Below, piece after piece: positions 17,014 through 26,600 of a stretch of 64,000 nt of DNA. Location of the stretch: NCBI RefSeq assembly GCF_000145035.1, contig NC_014387.1, forward strand, positions 124,001 to 188,000. Reading direction: 5' to 3'. Both the position numbers and the translations under genes were made by a program. The notes beneath the pieces were generated by a model. That model did no database searches. It had not been told where the DNA came from and worked only from the letters and a program-made list of their open reading frames with translations. The stretch comes from Butyrivibrio proteoclasticus B316. Lineage in GTDB: Bacteria > Bacillota > Clostridia > Lachnospirales > Lachnospiraceae. Position 1 is the first letter of the stretch. Each line of letters opens with the position of its first letter.

Positions 17014-18795
17014 ATGAAGTTTAAGAAAATTGCTTCTCTCGCGCTGACAACAGTTATGGCAGCTACTATGGTAGCAGGCTGTGGACAGACTGCTGCAGAA
17101 AGCACAGGGGGAAATGCTCAGTCAGAGACCAAGACTGAGACAACAACTACCACTACAGAGACTACAAGTGGTGACACAGCGGCTGCTCCTGCAGAGGCTG
17201 ATCATTCAACTGAGTACACTGTAGACTTTTACAATGTAGCTGCTAACTTCCAGGGTGTACAGTCCGGATGGTATGGCAAGATTGTAAAAGACAAATTTAA
17301 CATGGATCTGAATATCATCGCACCTCAGGTATCTGGTGATGGCGCAGCTCTTTATCAGACACGTTGCGCAGCCGGAGCTCTCGGAGATCTTATCATTCTC
17401 GACAACGCAGATGCTCAGGAGTGCGTAGAGTCAGGACTTATCCATGACCTTACAGATGTTATTGAACAGTATCCTAACCTTGCTAAGTTCATGCCTCAGA
17501 TCAAGCAGTTTAACTCAATGATGGGTGACGGAACCAAGATTTATGCTATTCCTCTTGAGATGAACAACAATGGTCCTACAGCATACAAACAGCTTCACGT
17601 ATATTCATATCCTCGTATTGGATGGGATATGTATAATGAGGCAGGAGCTCCTAAGCTCGCTAACCTTGATGATCTTCTTAGCTGCCTCAAGGACATTCAG
17701 ACAGCACATCCTACAAACGACAAGGGTGATCCTGCTTATGCAATCAGCCTTTGGAAAGACTGGGATAGCCAGTACATGGAGTGCGTAGCTCAGCTTACAA
17801 AGTGGTATGGACAGGAAGTAAACGGATCAGTTCTTATCGGAACAGATAACTCTATCGTTCCTCTTACTGACAAGGCTGGCGCTTACTACAAGATGCTCAA
17901 CTTCTTCTACAAAGCTAATCAGCTCGGTCTCGTAGATCCTGACTCAGCTACACAGGACTGGAACTCAATGGTTTCCAAGATGCAGGACAAGAGAGTATAC
18001 CTCTTCTGGTATAGCTGGCAGTATGGATTCTGGAACACTCCTGCTAAGGGCGAAGAGGGAACAAACTACATCGAGATTCCTGTAGCAGATACAAACCTCT
18101 ATCAGGCTTCTGATACATATTATGGTGATGGACGTGTTCTCTGCGTTGGTTCACAGGTAAGTGATGAGAACTTTGCAAGACTTATGGAGTTCCTTGACTG
18201 GTACGCTTCTCCTGAGGGAGTTCAGATCCAGCATGGTGGTACAGAAGGCCTTATCTACACTGTAGAAAACGGCAAGTATAAGCTTACAGAAGATGGTATC
18301 AACAGATTCTCAGCAGAAGTTGCAGTTCCTGAAGATCAGGGCGGCGGAAACTGGAACGATGGTAACAACCAGATCAACCAGTGGATCGTAGCAAGCTGTG
18401 ATATTAACCCTGATACAAACGAGCCTTATGGTACAGATATGTGGTCATCAACAATCGAGATGAACCAGACCAAGACAACTAAGGAATGGACAGAAATGTA
18501 TGGTGCAGCTGACGACGTTGAGTACCTTCTCAACAACAAGATGATGACAGTTGTTCCTAGTATCAACATCGCACTTGCAATTGATTCTACAGATATCAGC
18601 CTTATCCGTAAGCAGTGCGGCGACACAATAAAGGACGCTTCCTGGAGAATGGTATTTGCCAAGGACGATGCTGATTTCGAAGCTCAGTGGGATGCTATGA
18701 CAGAGCAGCTCAAGGGTCTTGGATGGGATGACCTTACAGCATTTGATACAGAGAAGTATCAGCCAATGCTTGATGCAAGAAAAGCAGCTCAGTAA
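17014..18795 (+). CDS. Extracellular sugar-binding lipoprotein of the ABC importer
   Basis: 593-residue solute-binding protein of the large LplA-like class. It has a lipoprotein signal (MKFKKIASLALTTVMAAT, then the lipobox VAGC) followed by a Ser/Thr/Glu-rich linker that would span the cell wall. I chose ATG 17014, preceded by AAAGGAGGAAAG; an upstream in-frame GTG at 16942 overlaps the permease stop and lacks both signal and ribosome site. Strong codon bias suggests high expression. It captures the sugar outside the cell and hands it to the two permeases. Confidence 0.93.
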   Translation: MKFKKIASLALTTVMAATMVAGCGQTAAESTGGNAQSETKTETTTTTTETTSGDTAAAPAEADHSTEYTVDFYNVAANFQGVQSGWYGKIVKDKFNMDLNIIAPQVSGDGAALYQTRCAAGALGDLIILDNADAQECVESGLIHDLTDVIEQYPNLAKFMPQIKQFNSMMGDGTKIYAIPLEMNNNGPTAYKQLHVYSYPRIGWDMYNEAGAPKLANLDDLLSCLKDIQTAHPTNDKGDPAYAISLWKDWDSQYMECVAQLTKWYGQEVNGSVLIGTDNSIVPLTDKAGAYYKMLNFFYKANQLGLVDPDSATQDWNSMVSKMQDKRVYLFWYSWQYGFWNTPAKGEEGTNYIEIPVADTNLYQASDTYYGDGRVLCVGSQVSDENFARLMEFLDWYASPEGVQIQHGGTEGLIYTVENGKYKLTEDGINRFSAEVAVPEDQGGGNWNDGNNQINQWIVASCDINPDTNEPYGTDMWSSTIEMNQTKTTKEWTEMYGAADDVEYLLNNKMMTVVPSINIALAIDSTDISLIRKQCGDTIKDASWRMVFAKDDADFEAQWDAMTEQLKGLGWDDLTAFDTEKYQPMLDARKAAQ

Positions 18796-18850
18796 TTATT
18801 ATTTCTTAGATATTTGATCCGCGAACAATAATAAAACAAAAAAGACGAGG

Positions 18851-18900
18851 ACAGATTTCCTTTCGCGAAAAAGTGAAGGGAAATCTGTTTTCTTTTTATT
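18851..18900 (+). terminator. Intrinsic terminator of the importer operon
   Basis: ACAGATTTCCTTTCGC pairs over 16 positions (including G-U pairs) with GTGAAGGGAAATCTGT around GAAAAA, followed by TTTCTTTTTATT. Confidence 0.9.
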
Positions 18901-18970
18901 ATTAAGAATGTTATAGTGAAATAAGAGGACATTAACAGGTTTTAAAAGAATACGGAGTCTATGGTCATAT

Positions 18971-20317
18971 ATGGGTAAAAAATATGTAACTGACATGACA
19001 AAGGGCAACGAAATAGCTCTTTTGATCAAGTTTACAATTCCAATGCTGCTGGGAAATCTATTCCAGCAGTTTTATAATCTTGCGGATACGATAATAGTAG
19101 GACAGTTTGGAGGCGAGTTTGGTCTTGCATCAATAGGAGCTGTAGGAAGCGTTAACTTCCTCTTCTTTTCACTGTGCCTTGGAATGGGGGCAGGAGTCGG
19201 AATCATGATCTCTCAGAATTTCGGCGCCGGAAAAGATGAATATGTTAAAAAAATAGTTGGAAATGCCGTTTACATTACCCTTGTAGCCGGAATACTCATG
19301 AGTATAGTGAGCGTTGTGTTTGCAAGGCCAATCCTGACCATTATGGATACGCCTGAGGAATGTATGGCTGATGCTCTTTTATATATGAGAATAGTGTGTG
19401 GTGCGACCTTCCTGGTAGCAGCTTACAATATGATCTCATCAATACTAAGAGCTCTTGGAGATAGTAAGACGCCGCTTATTTTCCTGGTTGTAGCATGCGT
19501 CATCAATATAGGACTTGACCTTATCACAGTAGTAGGACTTCACTGGGGCGTAGCAGGAGCTGCTATAGCTACTGTCTTTTCCCAGACTATAGCAATGGTT
19601 GGATCAATTGCTGTGGGAGTTAAAAAGAATCCTTATCTGCAGCTGCAGAAGAGGCACAAGGAGGTTAGTACAGACATCATAGACAAGGCAATACGTCTTG
19701 GTATTCCTCTTGCCCTTCAGAATGCACTTATTGCATTTTCATGTGTCGCTCTTCAGCGCGTAGTTAACAGCTTTGGAAGCAGCGTAATGGCAGCTTATAC
19801 AGCAACAGGCCGTGTTGAGCAGCTTGTTCAGCAGCCATTTGGATCACTTGGAACAGCGGTATCAACTTTTGCAGGTCAGAACGCAGGTGCCAAGAAGCTC
19901 GACAGAGTAAAGAGCGGATGCATCAAGAGCGTAATGCTTGTTGCAATATTCAGCGCACTTATGCTGGTTATCATGTTTGTTTTCGGAGAGACTATTATTG
20001 GCTTCTTTACACCTAATCAGGAGGCTATCAGGATTGGTGCAAGAGGACTTAGGATCACGGGATGCTTCTACTTCTTCCTGGGACTTATATATGTATTCAG
20101 GGGTATGCTCAACGGCGTAGGAGATGCTGCCTTTGCCCTTATAAACGGAATCATTGAGGTAGTAGGACGTATTGGTTTTGCCACAATTCTCATGGCAATT
20201 CCAGGTGTTGGACTCTGGGGATGTTGGTACACTAACGGTCTTACATGGGCAATCACAGGAATCGGTTGTGTTATCAGATATATGAGAGGCCACTGGAGGA
20301 AAAAAGTGTTCGCATAA
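18971..20317 (+). CDS. MATE family efflux transporter
   Basis: 448-residue membrane protein with twelve hydrophobic helices in two similar halves. The opening LLIKFTIPMLLGNLFQQFYNLADTIIVGQF is the MATE signature region. It exports drugs or metabolites with sodium or protons; the substrate cannot be read from sequence. The ATG at 18971 has GGAG about 13 bases upstream; the nearer ATG at 18961 is out of frame. No partner gene; it is a stand-alone transcript after the importer terminator. Confidence 0.92.
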   Translation: MGKKYVTDMTKGNEIALLIKFTIPMLLGNLFQQFYNLADTIIVGQFGGEFGLASIGAVGSVNFLFFSLCLGMGAGVGIMISQNFGAGKDEYVKKIVGNAVYITLVAGILMSIVSVVFARPILTIMDTPEECMADALLYMRIVCGATFLVAAYNMISSILRALGDSKTPLIFLVVACVINIGLDLITVVGLHWGVAGAAIATVFSQTIAMVGSIAVGVKKNPYLQLQKRHKEVSTDIIDKAIRLGIPLALQNALIAFSCVALQRVVNSFGSSVMAAYTATGRVEQLVQQPFGSLGTAVSTFAGQNAGAKKLDRVKSGCIKSVMLVAIFSALMLVIMFVFGETIIGFFTPNQEAIRIGARGLRITGCFYFFLGLIYVFRGMLNGVGDAAFALINGIIEVVGRIGFATILMAIPGVGLWGCWYTNGLTWAITGIGCVIRYMRGHWRKKVFA

Positions 20318-20399
20318 TTACGTGAAACAGGCTTTATTTCCACAATTTTAAGATGTATTATTAAGTAGAAAAGTTTTTGTTTTTATGGAGGGGATAAAA

Positions 20400-20714
20400 A
20401 TGAAAAGTAATACTAGCACCAAGCTTTTTGCTGCACTTAGCTACATCACATGGATTGGCTGGATCATAAGCTTTATATTCAGAGATAAGGATGACGAGGT
20501 AGTTAAATTCCACCTCAATCAGGCACTAGCGCTTAAGCTTCTCAATCTGGTCATAGGGGCTGTTTATAAAATTGCAGGTTCACTAATTATAACCAGATTA
20601 TGCGGACTTGCTGCAATTGCAGTATTTGTATGCATGGTCATAGGTATCATAAGGGCAATTAATCTCAGCACTGAGAAGATTCCACTTGTAGGTGATCTGA
20701 GCCTGATCAAATAA
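20400..20714 (+). CDS. Small membrane protein, DUF4870/Tic20-like
   Basis: 104-residue protein with three or four hydrophobic helices. The features KLFAALSYITWIGWIISF, a charged RDKDDEVVKFHLNQALAL and a hydrophobic end recall the DUF4870/Tic20-like group (AxLSY ... FHxNQ). Function unknown. I chose ATG 20400 since TGGAGGGG lies 7 bases upstream; the in-frame ATG at 20385 overlaps that ribosome site. It is followed by the leader of the amt operon. Confidence 0.8.
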   Translation: MKSNTSTKLFAALSYITWIGWIISFIFRDKDDEVVKFHLNQALALKLLNLVIGAVYKIAGSLIITRLCGLAAIAVFVCMVIGIIRAINLSTEKIPLVGDLSLIK

Positions 20715-20741
20715 AATTGTATTATCGTATACAAAAAATAC

Positions 20742-20770
20742 TTGACATGTGTTTTTAGTTGTTCTAGAAT
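20742..20770 (+). promoter_or_regulatory. SigA promoter of the nitrogen operon leader
   Basis: TTGACA (20742-20747) and TAGAAT (20765-20770) with exactly 17 bases between them. Transcription should start near 20777, only about a dozen bases before the first terminator hairpin. Confidence 0.8.
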
Positions 20771-20781
20771 TCATAAACATA

Positions 20782-20826
20782 AAGACAAGGGCGTCTTAGA
20801 GAGGAATCTCTAAGGCGCCTTTTTCT
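20782..20826 (+). promoter_or_regulatory. Candidate ANTAR-type antiterminator overlapping an intrinsic terminator
   Basis: Terminator form: GGCGTCTTAGAGA (20790-20802) pairs with TCTCTAAGGCGCC (20807-20819) around GGAA, followed by TTTTTCTT. Alternative form: AAGAC (20782-20786) pairs with GTCTT (20793-20797) around the hexaloop AAGGGC, and TTAGAG pairs with CTCTAA around the hexaloop AGGAAT. ANTAR targets have two small hairpins with hexaloops carrying A1 and G4, overlapping a terminator; the first loop fits, the second has A at position 4. Regulation by an ANTAR protein is inference. Confidence 0.55.
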
Positions 20827-20929
20827 TACCTTTATACCGGGTGCAGTCCGCGGTGTGCCTGATATGTCGGTATATGACTAGTGCGCTTTATGAGCTGCAA
20901 TTAGTAAGTTGTTTACATATTGACTTTTT

Positions 20930-20990
20930 AGAGTGATGCGATGGGGCATTAGCTACAGAATAGTAGCGCCCTGCGCATTGCTCTTTTTTT
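20930..20990 (+). terminator. Second intrinsic terminator in the amt leader
   Basis: AGAGTGATGCG (20930-20940) pairs with CGCATTGCTCT (20974-20984, two G-U pairs); inside it GCTAC pairs with GTAGC around AGAATA. Seven T follow. It stands 39 bases before the amt start codon, so amt can only be expressed if this structure is bypassed or a promoter lies inside. The remaining leader, 20827-20929, has an ATACCG/CGGTAT pairing but no ORF. Confidence 0.75.
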
Positions 20991-21028
20991 ATAACAATAT
21001 GTTAAACAAAGCGGAGAGGAGAACATGT

Positions 21029-22798
21029 ATGAGTGATGAAATCTTAAGTGCTATAGATAGTAGTGTATTTGGCGTATGGTTCCTTATTGGAGCTGCATTA
21101 GTGTTCTGGATGCAGGCTGGTTTTGCAATGTGCGAGGCAGGCTTTACCAGAGCCAAGAATACAGGAAACATCATTATGAAAAACCTGATGGATTTCTGTA
21201 TTGGAACTGTAGTATTTATTCTTATCGGTTTTGGCCTGCTTCTGGGGGAAGATATGGCAGGTATTATCGGAAGACCGGGATTTGATATCTTTACAAACTA
21301 TGCAAATTTTGACTGGTCTAACTTCGTATTCAACCTTGTGTTCTGTGCAACAACGGCAACAATCGTTTCTGGATCAATGGCTGAGAGAACTAAATTCATT
21401 TCCTATTGTGTGTACTCGGCAGTTATTTCAGCAATTATCTATCCAATTGAAGCGCACTGGATCTGGGGTGGCGGCTTCCTTTCACAGATGGGATTCCATG
21501 ATTTTGCAGGTTCTACAGCAATTCACATGGTTGGAGGTATCTCAGCACTTATCGGTGCAGCTTTCCTTGGACCACGTATTGGTAAGTTTGAAAGAGACAA
21601 GGCAGGAAAGGTAACAAAAGTAAATGCTTTCCCTGGACACAACCTTGTGGCAGCAGCCCTTGGTGTATTCATTCTCTGGCTTGGCTGGTATGGATTTAAC
21701 GGAGCCGCAGCAACATCAATTGAACAGCTTGGAAGTATCTTCGTAACAACAACTATAGCACCTGCTCTTGCAACAGTAACATGCATGATCTTCACATGGA
21801 TCAAATATGGTAAGCCGGATGTTTCAATGTGTCTCAACGCTTCCCTTGCTGGCCTTGTTGCTATCACAGCTCCTTGCGATGTAACAGATGCATTTGGTGC
21901 AATTGTTATCGGTATTGTAGCTGGACTTCTTGTTTGCTTTGGTGTATGGCTTCTTGATTACAAGCTTCACGTTGATGACCCTGTTGGAGCAGTTGCAGTT
22001 CACTGCCTTAACGGCATCTGGGGAACATTTGCGGTAGGTCTTTTTGCAACAAACACAGCACCTGGCTACTCAATTGCAGATGCATCAGGAAAAGAGATGA
22101 CAGGCCTTTTCTACGGTGGTGGATTTAAGCTCCTTGGAATTCAGTTTGTTGGCTTTATAGCAGTAGCTGCATGGACAGCAGTTATGATCACTATCACATT
22201 CCTTGCTATCAGGGCAATACTCGGACTTAGAGTTACGGAGGAAGAAGAAATCCTTGGTCTCGATTCAACAGAGCATGGCCTTGCAAGCGCTTATTCAGGA
22301 TTTGCCATCATGGATGTTTCCAATACTCTTCAGATGTCAGTTAACGAAAACACAGACCTTGGTGTCAGCGAATACAGCGAGGCGAGCACCTTCCAGAAAG
22401 ACGCTTCAGTCCCTGTTGTATCTGCACCTGTACATACAGAATCAGGTATTCATAAAGTTGTTATTATCGCCAAGTTGTCCCGCTACGATAAGCTGAGACG
22501 AGCTATGAACGATCTCGGCGTAACAGGGATGACTGTTACTCAAGTCATGGGATGTGGCGTCCAGAAAGGTTCTGGCGAAATGTATCGTGGAGTCGAGATG
22601 GATGCCACTCTCCTTCCCAAGATCAAGCTTGAAGTTGTTGTCAGCAAGATCCCGGTTGAGGACGTTATCGAAGCTGCTAAAAAAGCTCTTTATACAGGCC
22701 ACATCGGAGATGGAAAGATCTTCGTATACAGTCTCGACAATGTAGTTAAGATCAGGACTGGCGAAGAAGGGGCGCTTGCTTTAGCGGACGTCGAATAA
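21029..22798 (+). CDS. amt: Ammonium transporter fused to a P-II signalling domain
   Basis: 589-residue fusion. Residues 1 to about 425 are an Amt/MEP/Rh channel of eleven helices (ALVFWMQAGFAMCEAGF; AEAHWIWGGG-like region IEAHWIWGGGFLSQMG; AAVHMVGGISAL-like AIHMVGGISALIGA). After a 45-residue linker, residues 473-589 are a complete P-II (GlnB/GlnK) domain with T-loop MYRGVEMD, the family segment LPKIKLEVVV and HIGDGKIFVYSLDNVVKIRTGEEG. P-II normally plugs the Amt pore when nitrogen is plentiful; here it is covalently tethered. I chose ATG 21029 after GAGAGGAG; the upstream in-frame ATG at 20933 lies inside the terminator. First gene of the nitrogen operon. Confidence 0.95.
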   Translation: MSDEILSAIDSSVFGVWFLIGAALVFWMQAGFAMCEAGFTRAKNTGNIIMKNLMDFCIGTVVFILIGFGLLLGEDMAGIIGRPGFDIFTNYANFDWSNFVFNLVFCATTATIVSGSMAERTKFISYCVYSAVISAIIYPIEAHWIWGGGFLSQMGFHDFAGSTAIHMVGGISALIGAAFLGPRIGKFERDKAGKVTKVNAFPGHNLVAAALGVFILWLGWYGFNGAAATSIEQLGSIFVTTTIAPALATVTCMIFTWIKYGKPDVSMCLNASLAGLVAITAPCDVTDAFGAIVIGIVAGLLVCFGVWLLDYKLHVDDPVGAVAVHCLNGIWGTFAVGLFATNTAPGYSIADASGKEMTGLFYGGGFKLLGIQFVGFIAVAAWTAVMITITFLAIRAILGLRVTEEEEILGLDSTEHGLASAYSGFAIMDVSNTLQMSVNENTDLGVSEYSEASTFQKDASVPVVSAPVHTESGIHKVVIIAKLSRYDKLRRAMNDLGVTGMTVTQVMGCGVQKGSGEMYRGVEMDATLLPKIKLEVVVSKIPVEDVIEAAKKALYTGHIGDGKIFVYSLDNVVKIRTGEEGALALADVE

Positions 22799-22820
22799 AC
22801 TATAGTTTTTGGAGGAAGTT

Positions 22821-24422
22821 ATGTGCGCAATACTTACATACGCAAGGGAAGATTTATCCCGGGAGTTCTTTGAAGAAATGCTATCAAAGACCATATCAAG
22901 GGGCCCTGACATGTCAAGGATCCAGAAAGTAGGATGTGGATGGATGGGATTTAACCGTCTGTCTATCATGGGACTTAATGAAGCAGGAATGCAGCCCTTT
23001 AATCATAATGGTAATACGGTGGTATGTAACGGAGAGCTTTACGGATTTCATGATTTAAAAAAATACTTAGAATCCCTTGGATACAGCTTCCAGAGCGAAA
23101 GTGATTGCGAAATATTGCTTCCTTTATATGAGATATTAGGAACCAAAATGTTCGGATTTCTTGATGCTGAATATGCCTGTGTTATCTATGACAAGAAAAA
23201 GAATTCATTTATAGCAGCAAGAGATCCAATTGGAATCAGACCCCTCTATTACGGCTATGATGCAGAAGGACACATCATATTCGCATCTGAACCTAAAAAC
23301 CTGGTGGGAGCTTGTGATCAGATAATGCCTTTCCCACCAGGGCATTTCTATGAGGATGGTAAGTTTGTCTGCTATAGAGATATGACAAAGAGCAAGTCAA
23401 AAGAGTGTAGAGAAACACTCACTGATGATTCCTTAGAAGTCATAGTTGAAAATATTCATGACAAGCTTTTTACCGGTATACAGAAAAGACTCGATGCGGA
23501 TGCGCCTGTGGGATTTCTTTTATCAGGAGGTCTTGATTCATCCCTTGTCTGCGGCGTAGCGGCTAAGCTTTCCGATAAGCCAATTGAAACCTTTGCAATC
23601 GGAATGGACATAGATGCTATTGATCTTAAGTATGCAAGAGAGGTTGCTGATTACATTCATAGCAATCATCACGAGGTAATCATTACAAAAGACGATGTCA
23701 TTGGAGCTTTGGAGCCTGTTATTGCAGCACTTGGAACCTACGACATCACAACAATAAGGGCATCAATCGGAATGTATCTTCTCTGCAAATGGATCCATGA
23801 GAACACAGATATAAAGGTTGTTCTGACAGGTGAGATTTCAGATGAACTTTTTGGTTACAAGTACACAGACTTTGCACCAAGCGCTGAGGCTTTCCAGGAA
23901 GAAGCCGAAAAGCGTATCAGAGAAATTCACATGTACGATGTACTTCGTGCAGACAGATGCATAAGTGTTAACTCTCTGGAAGCAAGAGTTCCATTCGGAG
24001 ATCTGGATTTTGTGGATTATGTAATGGGAATCGATCCTGAAAAGAAATTGAATACCTATGGTATTGGTAAATTTCTTTTACGTAAAGCCTTTGAAAAGGA
24101 TGAAGTTATTCCACATTCGATCCTAATGAGAGAAAAGGCAGCATTTTCAGATGCCGTGGGGCATTCTCTCAGAGATGACCTTATGGAATATGCAGACAGT
24201 AAATATACTTATGCTGAGTTTGAAACGACCAAAAAGAAATATGAACATGCAACTCCATTTACTAAGGAGTCACTGTTATACAGAGAAATATTTGAAAAGT
24301 ACTATCCGGACCAGTCAGATATGGTTATTGATTTCTGGATGCCTAACAAGAGCTGGAAGGGCTGCAATGTAACAGATCCTTCAGCAAGAGTTTTATCGAA
24401 TTATGGAGCCAGCGGTCAGTAA
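22821..24422 (+). CDS. asnB: Asparagine synthetase (glutamine-hydrolysing)
   Basis: 533-residue enzyme that makes asparagine from aspartate, ATP and glutamine. The start must be ATG 22821, because removal of Met exposes Cys2 (MCAILTYARED), the nucleophile of the class II glutaminase domain; GGAGG lies 5 bases upstream. The glutaminase domain covers residues 1-200 and the synthetase domain follows, with the ATP pyrophosphatase loop LSGGLDSS. It sits between amt and glnN, 22 and 37 bases away, so it takes part in the same nitrogen response. Confidence 0.94.
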   Translation: MCAILTYAREDLSREFFEEMLSKTISRGPDMSRIQKVGCGWMGFNRLSIMGLNEAGMQPFNHNGNTVVCNGELYGFHDLKKYLESLGYSFQSESDCEILLPLYEILGTKMFGFLDAEYACVIYDKKKNSFIAARDPIGIRPLYYGYDAEGHIIFASEPKNLVGACDQIMPFPPGHFYEDGKFVCYRDMTKSKSKECRETLTDDSLEVIVENIHDKLFTGIQKRLDADAPVGFLLSGGLDSSLVCGVAAKLSDKPIETFAIGMDIDAIDLKYAREVADYIHSNHHEVIITKDDVIGALEPVIAALGTYDITTIRASIGMYLLCKWIHENTDIKVVLTGEISDELFGYKYTDFAPSAEAFQEEAEKRIREIHMYDVLRADRCISVNSLEARVPFGDLDFVDYVMGIDPEKKLNTYGIGKFLLRKAFEKDEVIPHSILMREKAAFSDAVGHSLRDDLMEYADSKYTYAEFETTKKKYEHATPFTKESLLYREIFEKYYPDQSDMVIDFWMPNKSWKGCNVTDPSARVLSNYGASGQ

Positions 24423-24459
24423 AGGCTCATAAATAAAAGAAAAACGGAGGAGAGTGGCA

Positions 24460-26568
24460 ATGATCGAAGCGAGCAAATTAACAACAGAATTTGGAAGTCT
24501 AGTATTTAACGACAAGATTATGAAGGAACGCCTTCCCAAGGATATCTACAAGGCAGTTCATAAGACAATTGAAAAAGGAACACATCTTGAGCTGGATGTA
24601 GCTAACTGTGTAGCAGCAACCATGAAGGAGTGGGCAATCGAGAACGGTGCTACACACTTCACACACTGGTTCCAGCCAATGACAGGTCTTACAGCTGAAA
24701 AGCACGACAGTTTCATTTCTCCAACAGAGGATGGCAAGATCATCATGGAGTTCTCAGGAAAAGAGCTGGTTAAGGGCGAACCTGATGCATCAAGCTTCCC
24801 AAGTGGTGGTCTTCGTGCAACATTCGAAGCTAGAGGTTATACAGCATGGGATCCTTCATCACCTGCATTCATCAAGGATGGTTCCCTTTACATTCCAACA
24901 GCTTTCTGCTCATACGGCGGAGAAGCTCTTGATAAGAAGACTCCACTTCTTCGTTCAATGGAGGCTCTTTCAAATGAAGCGGTTAAGATGATGCGTCTTC
25001 TTGGATATGAGGATGTTAACCGCGTAAATACAACAATCGGTTCAGAACAGGAATATTTCCTTATCGACAAGGATTTCTATAAGAAGAGGAAAGATTTGCT
25101 TCTTACAGGCAGAACACTTATCGGTGCTCCAGCCAGCAAGGGTCAGGAGATGGAAGATCACTACTTCGGAGTTATTAAGCCAAAGGTATCTGCATACATG
25201 CACGACCTTGATGAAGAGCTCTGGAAGCTTGGAATCCCTGCTAAGACCAAGCACAACGAGGTTGCACCTTCTCAGCACGAGCTGGCTCCTGTATTTGAGA
25301 CAGCAAACATCGCTGTAGATCACAACCAGCTCACAATGGAAGTTATGAAGAAGGTTGCTGACAAGCACAACTATGCATGTCTTCTTCACGAGAAGCCATT
25401 TGAGGGAGTTAACGGATCTGGTAAGCACAACAACTGGTCAATCTGCACAGATACAGGAATCAACCTTCTTGATCCAGGTAAGAACCCAGGCGAGAACATT
25501 CCTTTTCTTGTCTTTCTTATGTCTGTTATCGCAGCAGTTGATGAGTATGCACCAATCCTCAGACTTTCAGTAGCATCTGCAGGAAACGACCACAGACTTG
25601 GAGGAAACGAGGCACCTCCAGCAATCATCTCTATCTTCGTTGGTGATGAGCTTGCAGAAGTACTCAAGGCTGTTGAGGCCGGAGAAGCTTACAAGGCAGT
25701 AGGCAAGTCTCAGATGACAATGGGAGCAACAGTACTGCCACACTTCACCAAGGACAACACAGACAGAAACAGAACATCACCTTTTGCTTTCACTGGTAAC
25801 AAGTTCGAGTTCAGAATGCCTGGTTCATCAGTTTCTGTTGCAAATGCTAATATCGTTCTCAACACAGCAGTTGCAGAAGAAGTAGCAAAGCTCTATGCAA
25901 AGCTTTCAGCATACAGCGGAAATGAGCTCAAAGAAAAGGTAAAGGAAGTTCTTAAAGAGACACTTCTAGCACATAAGAGAGTTCTTTTCAACGGAAACGG
26001 ATATACAGACGAGTGGGTTGAGGAAGCTGCTAAGAGAGGCCTTCCAAACCTTAAGGCTCTTCCGGATTGCATGCCATACTGGATCAGCGATGAGTCAATA
26101 GATCTTTTCACAAGACACGGTATTTTCACCAAGGAAGAGATTTACTCAAGATATGAGATCCTCCTTGAGAACTATTCTAAGTCAATTCACATCGAGTCTC
26201 TCACAATGCAGGAGATGATCAGAAAAGACTTAACAGAAGGTCTTGTAGCATATGAAAAAGATCTGTCAAAAGAGATTGTTCAGAAAAAGAGCCTTCTCGA
26301 TGGAGACTGCTGTGCACTTGAGCTGGGAGTTCTTAAGTCTCTTGATAAGTCTAGCGCAGAGATGGGCAAGGCACTTTCAAAGCTCTTCGAGGATACCAAG
26401 AAGGCAGAGGGCATGACAGAAGCTCTTGAGACAGCAAGTTACTATGAGAGCACAGTCCTTGCAGACATGGACGAGCTTAGAAAGTACGCTGATGAGGCAG
26501 AGGCACTTATTCCAGAGAAGTACCTTAGCTATCCAACATACGGAGAGATGCTGTTCTCACTTAGATAA
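24460..26568 (+). CDS. glnN: Glutamine synthetase type III
   Basis: 702-residue GSIII (GlnN), far longer than GSI (about 450-470). Characteristic parts are HWFQPMTGLTAEKHDSF near residue 70, SEQEYFLID near residue 200, KHNEVAPSQHELAP and NGSGKHNNWS in the centre and RTSPFAFTGNKFEFRMPGSS, which build the metal and ATP sites. It condenses glutamate and ammonia to glutamine. I chose ATG 24460, 7 bases from CGGAGGAG; GTG 24454 lies too close. GSIII is known from Butyrivibrio and Bacteroides and lacks the adenylylation control of GSI. Confidence 0.95.
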   Translation: MIEASKLTTEFGSLVFNDKIMKERLPKDIYKAVHKTIEKGTHLELDVANCVAATMKEWAIENGATHFTHWFQPMTGLTAEKHDSFISPTEDGKIIMEFSGKELVKGEPDASSFPSGGLRATFEARGYTAWDPSSPAFIKDGSLYIPTAFCSYGGEALDKKTPLLRSMEALSNEAVKMMRLLGYEDVNRVNTTIGSEQEYFLIDKDFYKKRKDLLLTGRTLIGAPASKGQEMEDHYFGVIKPKVSAYMHDLDEELWKLGIPAKTKHNEVAPSQHELAPVFETANIAVDHNQLTMEVMKKVADKHNYACLLHEKPFEGVNGSGKHNNWSICTDTGINLLDPGKNPGENIPFLVFLMSVIAAVDEYAPILRLSVASAGNDHRLGGNEAPPAIISIFVGDELAEVLKAVEAGEAYKAVGKSQMTMGATVLPHFTKDNTDRNRTSPFAFTGNKFEFRMPGSSVSVANANIVLNTAVAEEVAKLYAKLSAYSGNELKEKVKEVLKETLLAHKRVLFNGNGYTDEWVEEAAKRGLPNLKALPDCMPYWISDESIDLFTRHGIFTKEEIYSRYEILLENYSKSIHIESLTMQEMIRKDLTEGLVAYEKDLSKEIVQKKSLLDGDCCALELGVLKSLDKSSAEMGKALSKLFEDTKKAEGMTEALETASYYESTVLADMDELRKYADEAEALIPEKYLSYPTYGEMLFSLR

Positions 26569-26600
26569 TCTGAGTGCCGCGTAAATATCATAAATGATTA

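Noticed and set aside
20933..21028. Upstream start of the ammonium transporter at 20933
   Set aside because: It lies inside the second terminator stem and adds 32 residues unrelated to Amt; ATG 21029 has a proper ribosome site.
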